Source of the DNA: XBB1006 sp051877515
GTDB taxonomy: Bacteria > Bacillota > Clostridia > Lachnospirales > Lachnospiraceae
Assembly (NCBI GenBank): GCA_051877515.1
Contig: JBJEIY010000017.1
Location: 248,001-312,000 of the forward strand
Direction of reading: 5' to 3'
DNA length: 64,000 nt
The notes under the pieces: model-generated
Database searches by the model: none
Told to the model about the DNA's origin: nothing
What the model saw: only the letters and a program-made list of their open reading frames with translations
Program-made: the position numbers and the translations under genes
Part shown: piece by piece, positions 43,011 to 51,293 of the stretch
Numbering within the stretch: position 1 is the stretch's first letter
Layout: each line of letters opens with the position of its first letter

Positions 43011-43838
43011 ATGAAAAACACAGTAACAACTCTGCAGAAACAGAAAAAAGAAAAAAATAAGATCACGATGCTGACCTGTTATGATTATTCTACGGCAAAG
43101 CTTATGGAACAGGCAGGAATAGAAGTGGTATTAGTTGGAGATTCTCTGGGCCAGGTAGTACTTGGTTATAAAGATACGATTTCAGTTACCATGGAAGATA
43201 TGATCCATCATACCGCAGCGGTAAGCAGAGGACTGGAGGATACGTTTCTGATCGCAGATATGCCCTTTATGTCCTACCAGACCTCGGACTACGATGCGTT
43301 GGTAAATGCCGGACGCCTGATGAAAGAGGGACATGCAAATGCAGTAAAACTGGAAGGGGGCGTCATGAGGAAATCCTGTATTGAAAAGATCGTTTCAGCA
43401 GGGATCCCTGTGTGCGGGCACATTGGATTGACGCCACAATCTGTCAATATGCTGGGGGGATTTAAGATCGCAGGAAAGTCCGAAGAGTCGGCAAAGAAAC
43501 TGCTGGAAGATGCCAGGGCAGTGGAAGAGGCAGGAGCTTTTATGGTAGTGCTGGAGTGTGTTCCCGCACAATTGGCGAAGCGGATTACGGAAAGCCTGTC
43601 CATTCCCACCATAGGCATCGGATGTGGAGCAGACTGCGACGGACAGGTACTGGTATATCAGGACATGCTGGGGATGTTCACGGATTTTATTCCAAAATTC
43701 GTAAAACATTTTTCCAATGTGGGACAGGTGATGACAGAAGCCTTTGGAGAGTATAACCGGCAGGTAAAAGCAAAGCAGTTTCCGGCTGCGGAGCACACTT
43801 ATAAGATAGATGAGGATATCATCGGAAAACTGTATTAA
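43011..43838 (+). CDS. panB: 3-methyl-2-oxobutanoate hydroxymethyltransferase (ketopantoate synthase)
   Basis: It adds a hydroxymethyl group from methylene-THF to 2-oxoisovalerate, the first step of pantothenate synthesis. The 275-aa TIM barrel shows MLTCYDYSTAKLMEQAGIE, VGDSLGQVVLGYKDT (metal-binding Asp), ADMPFMSYQ, VKLEGG, GHIGLTPQSVNMLGGFK and GIGCGADCDGQVLV. AGGAAGG precedes the ATG. It is followed by panC and coaBC, but panD is not in this window. Confidence 0.96.
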   Translation: MKNTVTTLQKQKKEKNKITMLTCYDYSTAKLMEQAGIEVVLVGDSLGQVVLGYKDTISVTMEDMIHHTAAVSRGLEDTFLIADMPFMSYQTSDYDALVNAGRLMKEGHANAVKLEGGVMRKSCIEKIVSAGIPVCGHIGLTPQSVNMLGGFKIAGKSEESAKKLLEDARAVEEAGAFMVVLECVPAQLAKRITESLSIPTIGIGCGADCDGQVLVYQDMLGMFTDFIPKFVKHFSNVGQVMTEAFGEYNRQVKAKQFPAAEHTYKIDEDIIGKLY

Positions 43839-43864
43839 GTTTTGGATGGAAGGAGACTGACAGG

Positions 43865-44707
43865 ATGAAGACAGTAACAACAATAGACGAAGTTAGAAAA
43901 ATCGTAAAGGAATGGAAGAAGCAGGAGGATAGTATTGGGTATGTTCCTACCATGGGATACCTTCATGAAGGGCATGCAAGCCTTATTAAGCGTGCAAGAA
44001 AAGAGAATAAACGGGTCGTAGTCTCGATTTTTGTTAATCCTATGCAGTTTGGTCCTACTGAGGATCTGGACAGTTATCCCAGAGATCTTGCCAAAGACAG
44101 TGCACTTTGTGAAGAAGAAGGTGTGGATTTGATCTTTCACCCGGAACCGGAAGAGATGTATGATGAAAGTTTCTGTTCCTATACGGATATCAATGGCCTG
44201 TCCCATGCTTTGTGTGGTCTGAGCAGGCCTGTGCATTTTCGCGGGGTATGCACTGTGTTAAATAAGTTCTTTAATATCATCACTCCGGACAGGGCTTATT
44301 TTGGACAGAAGGATGCCCAGCAGGCAGCTATCGTGAAACAGTTTGTAAAAGATTTAAATATCCCGGTACAGATTATCCGTTGTCCCATAATCCGGGAGGA
44401 GGATGGTCTTGCCAAGAGTTCCAGAAATACCTATCTGTCTTCACAGGAACGTAAGGCGGCTCTTTGCCTTTCAAAAGCGATTTTCCTGGGAGAGGACATG
44501 GTCAAAAAAGGAGAAACGGATGCGAAGAAGGTTACAGATGCCATGAAAGAGCTGATCAGACAAGAGCCTCTGGCAGATATTGAATATGTCACGGCTGTAA
44601 ATGGGCTTACCATGCAGGAGATTCAGACCCTGAAAGCACCTGCACTGGTAGCCATGGCAGTCCGCATCGGAAAAACCCGTCTCATTGATAATTTTGTAGT
44701 GGAGTAG
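43865..44707 (+). CDS. panC: Pantothenate synthetase (pantoate-beta-alanine ligase)
   Basis: It joins pantoate and beta-alanine using ATP through a pantoyl adenylate. It is 280 aa long with VPTMGYLHEGHASLIKRA (the HxGH nucleotide motif), SIFVNPMQFGPTEDL, YFGQKDAQQAAIVK (KMSKS-like partner region) and IIREEDGLAKSSRN. It starts 26 bases after panB and ends eight before coaBC, with GAAGGAGA as ribosome site. Confidence 0.96.
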   Translation: MKTVTTIDEVRKIVKEWKKQEDSIGYVPTMGYLHEGHASLIKRARKENKRVVVSIFVNPMQFGPTEDLDSYPRDLAKDSALCEEEGVDLIFHPEPEEMYDESFCSYTDINGLSHALCGLSRPVHFRGVCTVLNKFFNIITPDRAYFGQKDAQQAAIVKQFVKDLNIPVQIIRCPIIREEDGLAKSSRNTYLSSQERKAALCLSKAIFLGEDMVKKGETDAKKVTDAMKELIRQEPLADIEYVTAVNGLTMQEIQTLKAPALVAMAVRIGKTRLIDNFVVE

Positions 44708-44715
44708 GAGGATAT

Positions 44716-45912
44716 ATGCTAAAGGGAAAAACAGTGGTCCTGGGTGTGACCGGAAGCATTGCAGCCTATAAGACGGCAAGCCTTGCCAGTATGCTGGTCA
44801 AACTGCATGCCCAGGTTCATGTGATCATGACTGAAAATGCGCTTCATTTTGTGAATCCAATTACTTTTGAAACTCTGACAGGGAATAAATGTCTTGTGGA
44901 TACCTTTGACCGGAATTTCGAATTTCATGTGGAGCATGTATCCCTTGGGAAGAAGGCGGATGTGATGATGATCGCACCTGCCTCCGCCAATGTCATAGGC
45001 AAGCTGGCCTGTGGGATTGCGGATGATATGCTTACCACAACGGCATTAGCCTGCAGGGCGCCTGTCTATGTTGCGCCGGCTATGAATACAGCCATGTATG
45101 AAAAACCGGTGGTACAGGACAATCTTGAGAGGTTAAAGCATTATGGCATGTATGTGGTGGAACCGGACAGCGGATATCTGGCCTGTGGAGATACCGGAGC
45201 CGGAAAAATGCCGGAGCCGGAAATCCTGTTACAGTACATTTTGAGAGAAATTGCCTGTCCAAAGGACCTGAAGGGGAAAAACATACTGGTAACAGCCGGT
45301 CCAACCAGAGAAGCATTTGACCCCGTAAGGTTTATCACCAATCATTCATCAGGGAAAATGGGTTACAGCCTGGCAAAAGCTGCCATGTTGCGTGGAGCGA
45401 ATGTAACTTTGGTCAGTGGACCGGTATCCATAGACCCGGTGCCGTTTGTAGATTTTATTTCGGTAGTTAGCGCTGCAGACATGGCACAGGAAGTTTTTAA
45501 ACGCAGTGATTCCATGGATTACCTGTTTCTTGCTGCGGCAGTGGCTGATTATACTCCCACGGTCTGTGCACAGGAGAAGGTCAAGAAAACCGGAAATTGC
45601 ATGCAGATCAGTCTTTCTCCCACAAAGGATATTTTAAAAACATTGGGGGCACAGAAGAAGGAACATCAGGTTTTATGCGGTTTTTGCATGGAAACAGAAG
45701 ATCTTTTGCAACGGGCCGCACAAAAACGTGTTGAAAAAAATGCGGATATGATCGTTGCCAATAATCTGAGACAGGAAGGAGCAGGGTTTGGGACTGACAC
45801 CAATGTGGTGACCCTGATCAGTGACAAAGGACAGCGGCAGCTTCCGCTTTTATCAAAAGATGAGGTGGCCCATGAAATCCTTAATGAGGTTTTGAAAATT
45901 AAAGAATCCTAG
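44716..45912 (+). CDS. coaBC: Bifunctional phosphopantothenoylcysteine decarboxylase / phosphopantothenate-cysteine ligase
   Basis: It makes 4'-phosphopantetheine from phosphopantothenate and cysteine in two steps. Residues 1 to about 180 are the flavoprotein decarboxylase (GVTGSIAAYKTASL, HVSLGKKADVMMIAPASAN, the PAMNTAMYE signature, and ACGDTGAGKMPEP). The C-terminal half is the ligase (LVTAGPTREAFDPVRFITNHSSGKMG, AAAVADYTP, and the KKTGN-like Lys). GGAGGAT precedes the ATG. With panB and panC it forms a short coenzyme A operon. Confidence 0.95.
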   Translation: MLKGKTVVLGVTGSIAAYKTASLASMLVKLHAQVHVIMTENALHFVNPITFETLTGNKCLVDTFDRNFEFHVEHVSLGKKADVMMIAPASANVIGKLACGIADDMLTTTALACRAPVYVAPAMNTAMYEKPVVQDNLERLKHYGMYVVEPDSGYLACGDTGAGKMPEPEILLQYILREIACPKDLKGKNILVTAGPTREAFDPVRFITNHSSGKMGYSLAKAAMLRGANVTLVSGPVSIDPVPFVDFISVVSAADMAQEVFKRSDSMDYLFLAAAVADYTPTVCAQEKVKKTGNCMQISLSPTKDILKTLGAQKKEHQVLCGFCMETEDLLQRAAQKRVEKNADMIVANNLRQEGAGFGTDTNVVTLISDKGQRQLPLLSKDEVAHEILNEVLKIKES

Positions 45913-45923
45913 ATCGTGAAGGA

Positions 45924-45950
45924 ACATTCCTATCGTTATAACATATGCTA
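45924..45950 (+). promoter_or_regulatory. Candidate mother-cell (SigK/SigE-type) promoter of cotJ
   Basis: AC at 45924-45925 and CATATGCTA at 45942-45950 are spaced 16 bp, matching AC-N16-CATAnnnTA of SigK-type promoters. It lies 30 bases before cotJA. A SigE-like -35 is less clear. Confidence 0.4.
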
Positions 45951-45979
45951 TAGGGTAATAAAGTATGTGAGGAAATTGG

Positions 45980-46189
45980 ATGAATCAGTGCAGAAACAAC
46001 TGCGGGGGACAGCAGGCCTATCCACGCTTTGAGACAGCCAAGGATATGGTAGTGGCTATGGCATATGTTCCCTGGCAGTATTTTGGCGAAGTATACGAAC
46101 CCGATAAAGCATTGCGTATCGGAACGGTTTTCCCGGAATTAAATAAACCATTTGTGGGAAGGGGATGTGTCAGAACGTATGGAAAATAA
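45980..46189 (+). CDS. cotJA: Spore coat-associated protein CotJA
   Basis: This 69-aa protein of the inner spore coat is needed for CotJC assembly in Bacillus. The family core is visible: MAYVPWQYFGEVYEPDKALRIGTVFPEL and NKPF-x-G. It is Cys- and aromatic-rich with no signal peptide, fitting mother-cell synthesis. GAGGAAATT is the ribosome site. It overlaps the next gene by about 11 bases. Confidence 0.92.
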   Translation: MNQCRNNCGGQQAYPRFETAKDMVVAMAYVPWQYFGEVYEPDKALRIGTVFPELNKPFVGRGCVRTYGK

Positions 46190-46439
46190 AATGGAAAAGC
46201 AAAAATTGCTTAACTGGATCAGCATGGTAAGTTTTTCCGCGCTGGATATGGCCGAGTATCTGGACACCCATCCCAGGGATACAGAGGCAATGGATTACTA
46301 TAATCATTTAATGAAACTGAGAAATCAGGCAGTCCGGGATTATACTTCCAGTTACGGTCCATTGATCCTGGATAGCTTTCATCCGGAAGACAGATGGTGC
46401 TGGGCATTGCAACCCTGGCCATGGGAAGGAGGCTGTTAG
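46179..46439 (+). CDS. cotJB: Spore coat protein CotJB
   Basis: This 86-aa protein has the CotJB pattern: an N-terminal helix (LLNWISMVSFSALDMAEYLDTHP), YYNHLMKLRNQ and a Trp-rich C-terminus (RWCWALQPWPWE). I take ATG 46179. Alternatives are GTG 46167, a TTG at 46152 and ATG 46191; the AAGGGG near 46160 does not decide clearly. It lies between cotJA and cotJC in the same order as in Bacillus. Confidence 0.88.
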   Translation: MENKMEKQKLLNWISMVSFSALDMAEYLDTHPRDTEAMDYYNHLMKLRNQAVRDYTSSYGPLILDSFHPEDRWCWALQPWPWEGGC

Positions 46440-46442
46440 TAT

Positions 46443-47012
46443 ATGTGGAATTATGAGAAAAGATTACAGCATCCGGTTAATATCTCTCAGACGAATCCTA
46501 AGCTGGCAATGGTGATTATCAGTCAGTTCGGCGGTCCGGATGGTGAGCTTTCTGCTTCCATGCGTTACCTTTCCCAGCGATATGTAATGCCTTATCGGGA
46601 AGTGCAGGGACTCTTGACAGATATCGGAACAGAGGAGTTAGCGCACATGGAAATGATCTGTGCGATCGTTCATCAACTTACCAGAAATCTTTCTCCAGAA
46701 GAAATCAAGGCCAGCGGCTTTGACAAATATTATGTGGATCATACTTTGGGATTGTGGCCCCAGGCAGCAGGCGGACTTCCGCAAAATGCAGTAGAATACC
46801 AGTCCAAAGGCGATCCTATTACAGATTTATTTGAGGATATGGCGGCAGAGCAGAAGGCTCGTACTACTTATGATAATATCCTTCGTCTGGTAAAGGATCC
46901 AGAGGTGGCAGATCCTATCAAATTCCTGCGGGAACGGGAAATTGTACATTTTCAACGATTCGGAGAAGTAAATCGTATGAATCATTGCCTCCGGATCTCA
47001 TGCTGCCAGTAA
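46443..47012 (+). CDS. cotJC: Spore coat protein CotJC, manganese catalase-like
   Basis: This 189-aa ferritin-fold protein has di-manganese ligand helices visible in QFGGPDGELSASMRYLSQRY, GTEELAHMEMICAIVH and the REREIVHFQRFGE helix. Glu and His spacing match manganese catalases, so it may protect the spore from peroxide. AGGAGG lies just before ATG 46443, overlapping the end of cotJB. It closes the cotJ cluster; glpK begins 22 bases later and may be partly co-transcribed. Confidence 0.92.
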   Translation: MWNYEKRLQHPVNISQTNPKLAMVIISQFGGPDGELSASMRYLSQRYVMPYREVQGLLTDIGTEELAHMEMICAIVHQLTRNLSPEEIKASGFDKYYVDHTLGLWPQAAGGLPQNAVEYQSKGDPITDLFEDMAAEQKARTTYDNILRLVKDPEVADPIKFLREREIVHFQRFGEVNRMNHCLRISCCQ

Positions 47013-47034
47013 AAGAATATTAGGAGGTAAAATT

Positions 47035-48534
47035 TTGCAGGACTATATCATGGCATTAGATCAGGGAACCACCAGTTCCCGGTGCATCATTTTTGATAAA
47101 AAAGGCCGGATCGTAAGCATGGCACAGAAGGAATTTGAGCAGATTTATCCGCATCCGGGCTGGGTGGAACATAATCCCAAGGATATTTGGGCATCCCAGC
47201 TGGGGGTAGCCACAGAGGCTATGGCAACACTGGGTGTTACAGCAGAAGATATTGCGGCCATTGGAATAACCAACCAGCGGGAAACAACGATTGTGTGGGA
47301 CAGAAAAACCGGTGAGCCGGTTTATAATGCCATAGTCTGGCAATGTCGACGTACGGCAGACCGTATGGACAGGATCAAAGAGGATGGCATGGGAGAGGTG
47401 ATCCGTGAGAAAACCGGACTGGTGCCGGACCCTTATTTTTCCGCAACCAAGATTGAATGGATTTTGGATCATGTTCCGGGGGTAAGACAAAGAGCGCAAA
47501 ACGGGGAACTGTGTTTTGGCACAGTGGATAGCTGGCTGGTTTATAATCTGTCCGGGAAAAAACTTCATGTGACAGACTATACCAATGCTTCCCGTACGAT
47601 GCTGTTTGATATTCATAAGCTATGTTGGGACAAACAATTATTAGAGTATTTTCATATTCCGGAAAGCCTGCTTCCTAAGGTGCATACTTCCAGCTATTCC
47701 TTTGGCTTATCGGATGAAGCATACTTTGGCGGACAAATCCCTATCTGCGGAATTGCGGGAGATCAACAGGCTGCGCTATTCGGAGAATGTTGTTTTGAAG
47801 CGGGAGATGTCAAGAATACTTATGGTACCGGTTGTTTCTTATTAATGAACACTGGTGAAAAGGCCATTTCATCCAGCAATGGTCTGGTGACTACGATTGC
47901 TGCAGGAGTGGAAGAAGGAAAGGCGCAGTATGCGCTGGAGGGTAGTGTGTTTGTAGCCGGTGCTGCCATACAGTGGCTGCGGGATGGACTGCGTATGATC
48001 AAAAATGCGCCCCAGTCCCAGGAATATGCCACAGCAGTTCAGGATACCGACGGAGTCTATGTGGTTCCTGCTTTTGCGGGGTTGGGAGCACCGTATTGGA
48101 ATCCTTATGCGAGAGGCTGTGTATTCGGAATCACCCGTGGATGTGAAAAAGAGCATTTTATTCGGGCGACACTGGAGTCTTTGGCCTATCAAAGTTATGA
48201 TATCATCCGGGCAATGGAAGAAGATTCCGGCATCAGTCTGACTACATTGAAGGTAGATGGAGGTGCCAGTGCAAATGATTTTATTATGCAGTTTCAGGCA
48301 GATATTATCAATGCCCAGGTGCAAAGACCACAGTGTATTGAAACTACGGCGTTAGGAGCAGCTTATCTGGCCGGATTAGCGGTGGGATACTGGGAGGATC
48401 TCAGTGTGATCAAACGAAACTGGCAGATTGGAAGTATCTATCAGCCGTCCATGAAACAGGAAGAACGTAAAAAGAAGCTGGACGGATGGCAGCGTGCGGT
48501 TCACAGTTGTCTAAGCTGGGCTAAGGAAAAATGA
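47035..48534 (+). CDS. glpK: Glycerol kinase
   Basis: It phosphorylates glycerol to glycerol 3-phosphate. The 499-aa FGGY enzyme shows MALDQGTTSSRCIIF, TNQRETT-I-WDRKTG, WQCRRTAD, FSATKIEWILD, GIAGDQQAALFGE, YGTGCFLLMNTG and KVDGGASANDFIMQFQAD. It starts at TTG 47035, five residues before the usual internal Met, with AGGAGGT at 47022-47028 at ideal spacing. This start matches the family N-terminus. No glpF or glpD is adjacent, so the gene is separated from the usual glp cluster and sits behind spore coat genes. Confidence 0.96.
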   Translation: MQDYIMALDQGTTSSRCIIFDKKGRIVSMAQKEFEQIYPHPGWVEHNPKDIWASQLGVATEAMATLGVTAEDIAAIGITNQRETTIVWDRKTGEPVYNAIVWQCRRTADRMDRIKEDGMGEVIREKTGLVPDPYFSATKIEWILDHVPGVRQRAQNGELCFGTVDSWLVYNLSGKKLHVTDYTNASRTMLFDIHKLCWDKQLLEYFHIPESLLPKVHTSSYSFGLSDEAYFGGQIPICGIAGDQQAALFGECCFEAGDVKNTYGTGCFLLMNTGEKAISSSNGLVTTIAAGVEEGKAQYALEGSVFVAGAAIQWLRDGLRMIKNAPQSQEYATAVQDTDGVYVVPAFAGLGAPYWNPYARGCVFGITRGCEKEHFIRATLESLAYQSYDIIRAMEEDSGISLTTLKVDGGASANDFIMQFQADIINAQVQRPQCIETTALGAAYLAGLAVGYWEDLSVIKRNWQIGSIYQPSMKQEERKKKLDGWQRAVHSCLSWAKEK

Positions 48535-48567
48535 TTCTGAGATTCCTGTTTTGGCGATGCATATTTT

Positions 48568-48586
48568 TCTTATGGAATTCATAAGA
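48568..48586. promoter_or_regulatory. Palindrome just upstream of the serine recombinase gene
   Basis: Arms TCTTATG (48568-48574) and CATAAGA (48580-48586) flank GAATT, and T-rich and A-rich runs extend the symmetry. It could be an operator, a recombination site or a weak terminator for glpK. Confidence 0.35.
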
Positions 48587-48610
48587 GAGAAAAAAAAGAA
48601 ACGAGAAAAT

Positions 48611-49552
48611 ATGATCGCAATTTATGCCAGACAATCGGTAGAAAAGCCGGACAGTATTTCTGTGGAAACGCAGATTGCGGTATGCAGGCAATATACAGGA
48701 CAGGAAGATGCTGAGGAATTCATTGATGTGGGCTTTAGTGGTAAGAATACCAATCGGCCGGCTTTCCGTCGTCTCATGACAGAGGTGGCAGAGGGAAGGT
48801 TTTCTGCAGTATATGTGTATAAACTGGATCGCATCAGCCGTTCCCTGGCGGATTTTACAATGATCATGCAGCGACTGGAAGCAAAAGACGTTAGATTTGT
48901 TTCCTGCACGGAATGGTTTGATACCAATACACCCATGGGGAGAGCAATGTTATCTATGGCTGCGACTTTTTCCCAATTAGAAAGGGAGACAATTTCCCAG
49001 AGGGTATCCGACGCGTATATGGAAAAGTGCCGTAAGGGGTATTATATGGGAGGAAGGGTTCCTTTGGGATATCAGCTGGATGCGGTAAGTCACAGATATC
49101 AGATTTGTGAAAGAGAGGCAAAGGTGATCCGGTTTATGTTCCGGACTTATCTGTCAGGAAATGCTACCTATGCTTCCATTGCTGCAGATTTAAAGCGCCG
49201 CGGGATTTGTAGCCGGGATAAGAATCCTTTTCAGCCTGCCAGAATCGGAGAGATTCTGCGCAATCCGGTATATTTAAGGTGGGATGAAGAGGCCTGTGCA
49301 TATGTCAAAGCACGAGGAATCCCTTATTTTGAATCCGGGGGATTTCAGAACGGGCATGGGGTGTTCTCTTATGGAAAAAACAAAAAAACCCTGTTTTGGG
49401 TTATTGCTGAGCATGACGGATTGATTGAGAGCAGGGATTGGGTCGGGGTTCAACTTCTTCGATTAAAACGAAATGGTGAAGCATTGCGTATTACACAGGA
49501 ACGCCTGGATTCCAAGAATTTCTATGCTTTCAATCCGGCCATGGATCAATAA
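48611..49552 (+). CDS. Short serine recombinase (resolvase plus recombinase domains, no zinc ribbon)
   Basis: This 313-aa member of the large serine recombinase group has a catalytic domain (residues 1-145) with nucleophile Ser9 in IYARQSVEK, the Arg pair of YKLDRISRSLADF, and PMGRAMLSMAATFSQLERE leading into helix E. The recombinase domain follows (about 155-250; GGRVPLGYQLD, YASIAADLKRRGI, IGEILRNPVYL). It then ends without the Cys4 zinc ribbon and coiled coil of phage integrases, which usually reach 450-550 aa. No integrated element or att pair was seen next to it. I take ATG 48611, although the ribosome site is weak. It may be a domesticated or truncated recombinase. Confidence 0.85.
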   Translation: MIAIYARQSVEKPDSISVETQIAVCRQYTGQEDAEEFIDVGFSGKNTNRPAFRRLMTEVAEGRFSAVYVYKLDRISRSLADFTMIMQRLEAKDVRFVSCTEWFDTNTPMGRAMLSMAATFSQLERETISQRVSDAYMEKCRKGYYMGGRVPLGYQLDAVSHRYQICEREAKVIRFMFRTYLSGNATYASIAADLKRRGICSRDKNPFQPARIGEILRNPVYLRWDEEACAYVKARGIPYFESGGFQNGHGVFSYGKNKKTLFWVIAEHDGLIESRDWVGVQLLRLKRNGEALRITQERLDSKNFYAFNPAMDQ

Positions 49553-49580
49553 GAACAGGTTGAAACACATGGAGAACCTA

Positions 49581-49609
49581 TTGAAAAGAAAAACCAGTTG
49601 ATATATAAT
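49581..49609 (+). promoter_or_regulatory. Sigma-A promoter upstream of gltX, -10 inside the dispersed repeat
   Basis: TTGAAA (49581-49586) and TATAAT (49604-49609) are 17 bp apart. The -10 is the first conserved motif of the dispersed repeat, so a transcript starting here would contain the whole repeat in its 5' leader. Confidence 0.55.
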
Positions 49610-49716
49610 GAGCGCAAGCGAGAAGAATGTGCTTGCACATTCGGCGAACGGCGAAATTATTGAGTGAGCTACGCTCACGATATAATGAGCGCAAGCGAGA
49701 AGAGCATGCTTGCTAG
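49601..49716. repeat. Dispersed palindromic repeat, copy A (one and a half tandem units)
   Basis: The unit runs from TATAATGAGCGCAAGCGAG (49604) to the next TATAATGAGCGCAAGCGAG (49681), a 77-bp period. It contains GCAAGC...GCTTGC arms and the hairpin GTGAGC-TAC-GCTCAC (49664-49678). The second unit is cut off after GCTTGCT near 49715. The same unit occurs at 54713-54803. It lies in the 264-bp gap between the serine recombinase and gltX. Confidence 0.8.
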
Positions 49717-49734
49717 TGTACAGAAAGTAAAGGT

Positions 49735-49757
49735 GTGCCGCGGTTATTCCGTGGCAC
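49735..49757 (+). other. 9-bp hairpin upstream of gltX
   Basis: GTGCCGCGG (49735-49743) and CCGTGGCAC (49749-49757) pair with one G-U around TTATT. There is no T-tract downstream, so it is not an obvious terminator. It lies in the gltX leader, 60 bases before the start. Confidence 0.4.
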
Positions 49758-49816
49758 ATAAAATCATAGCAAGAGAGGTTACTTGCAGCCTCATCTTGTA
49801 AAGAAAGGGCGTTATT

Positions 49817-51277
49817 ATGAAAATCAGAACAAGATATGCACCAAGTCCAACAGGAAAGATGCATGTAGGAAATTTAAGATCTGCATTGTACGAGTTTTTA
49901 GTTGCAAAGCATGATGGAGGAGACTTTGTTTTAAGAATTGAAGACACTGACCAGGAGCGTTATGTGGAAGGAGCCACAGAGCTTATCTATAAAACCCTGG
50001 AAATGACCGGGTTAAAGCATGACGAAGGTCCGGACAAGGATGGCGGTTATGGTCCGTATATCCAGAGTGAACGTATGAAAACCGGGATTTATATGGACTA
50101 TGCAAAACAGCTGGTAGAAAAGGGAGAGGCTTACTATTGTTTCTGTGACCAGGAACGTCTTTCTTCTTTAAAGTCTCAGGTTGTGGAAGGAAAAGAGATA
50201 ACAGTCTATGATAAGCATTGTCTTCATCTATCCAAAGAAGAGGTAGAGAAGAATCTGGCGGAAGGAAAGCCTTTTGTAATACGGCAGAATAATCCCACGG
50301 AAGGAACAACCACTTTTCACGATGAATTGTATGGTGACATTACGGTAGATAACAGCGAACTGGACGATATGATCCTGATTAAGTCCGACGGATTTCCAAC
50401 CTATAATTTTGCGAATGTGATTGATGATCATTCCCAACATATTACCCATGTGGTACGCGGAAATGAGTATCTGTCTTCCGCACCAAAATATAATCGTTTG
50501 TACGAGGCTTTTGGTTGGGAGATTCCTACTTATATCCATTTACCGCTGATCACGGATGAAAACCATAAAAAGCTTGCAAAACGTTCAGGACATGCATCCT
50601 TTGAAGATCTTATTAATCAGGGATTTTTACCGGAGGCAGTTATCAATTATATTGCCTTGCTGGGATGGAGCCCGGAGGATAATCGGGAGATCTTTACACT
50701 GGACGAGCTGATCCGGGATTTTGATTATCATCGTATCAGCAAATCTCCGGCTGTATTTGATGTTCAGAAATTGCGCTGGATGAACGGGGAATATTTTAAA
50801 GCCATGGATCCGGACAGATTCTATGAAATGGCACTTCCCTACATGAAGGAAGTGATCCACAGGGATATGGATTTTAAGAAGATCGCAGCCATGGTGCAGA
50901 CCCGTATAGAGACATTTTTAGATATTAAAGAACATATTGATTTCTTTGAGACGCTTCCTGACTATGATGTGGAGATGTACACCCACAAAAAGATGAAAAC
51001 CGATTCTGCCAGCTCTTTGGATGTCCTGAAAGAGGTTTTACCAATCCTGGAAGGAATGGATGATTACAGCAATGATGCTCTTTATCAGGCATTATGCGGA
51101 TACATTCAGGAGAAGGGCTACAAAAATGGCTATGTTATGTGGCCGATTCGTACCGCTGTATCCGGAAAACAGATGACACCGGGTGGTGCAACGGAGTTGA
51201 TGGAATTGTTAGGAAAGGAAGAATCCATTTCCCGTATCAAGAGAGGAATAGAAATGCTGGAGGCTGTGGAAGGATAA
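49817..51277 (+). CDS. gltX: Glutamyl-tRNA synthetase
   Basis: This class I synthetase of 486 aa charges tRNA-Glu, and in bacteria lacking GlnRS also tRNA-Gln. The HIGH-type motif is PSPTGKMHVGNLR, followed by RIEDTDQERYVEGA. The KMSKS-equivalent is KLAKRSGHAS. The C-terminal anticodon-binding domain ends in SRIKRGIEMLE. GAAAGGGCG precedes ATG 49817. Whether it is discriminating cannot be decided by eye. Its leader holds the dispersed repeat and a hairpin. Confidence 0.96.
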   Translation: MKIRTRYAPSPTGKMHVGNLRSALYEFLVAKHDGGDFVLRIEDTDQERYVEGATELIYKTLEMTGLKHDEGPDKDGGYGPYIQSERMKTGIYMDYAKQLVEKGEAYYCFCDQERLSSLKSQVVEGKEITVYDKHCLHLSKEEVEKNLAEGKPFVIRQNNPTEGTTTFHDELYGDITVDNSELDDMILIKSDGFPTYNFANVIDDHSQHITHVVRGNEYLSSAPKYNRLYEAFGWEIPTYIHLPLITDENHKKLAKRSGHASFEDLINQGFLPEAVINYIALLGWSPEDNREIFTLDELIRDFDYHRISKSPAVFDVQKLRWMNGEYFKAMDPDRFYEMALPYMKEVIHRDMDFKKIAAMVQTRIETFLDIKEHIDFFETLPDYDVEMYTHKKMKTDSASSLDVLKEVLPILEGMDDYSNDALYQALCGYIQEKGYKNGYVMWPIRTAVSGKQMTPGGATELMELLGKEESISRIKRGIEMLEAVEG

Positions 51278-51293
51278 TCCACAGAACCTCTTT

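Noticed and set aside
49601..49716. CRISPR-like repeats before gltX
   Set aside because: The repeated units are about 77 bp, palindromic, only one and a half copies, with no spacers and no cas genes.
48535..49816. Integrated phage or transposon around the serine recombinase
   Set aside because: Neighbours glpK and gltX are intact core genes; no att duplication, cargo or other mobile genes are visible.
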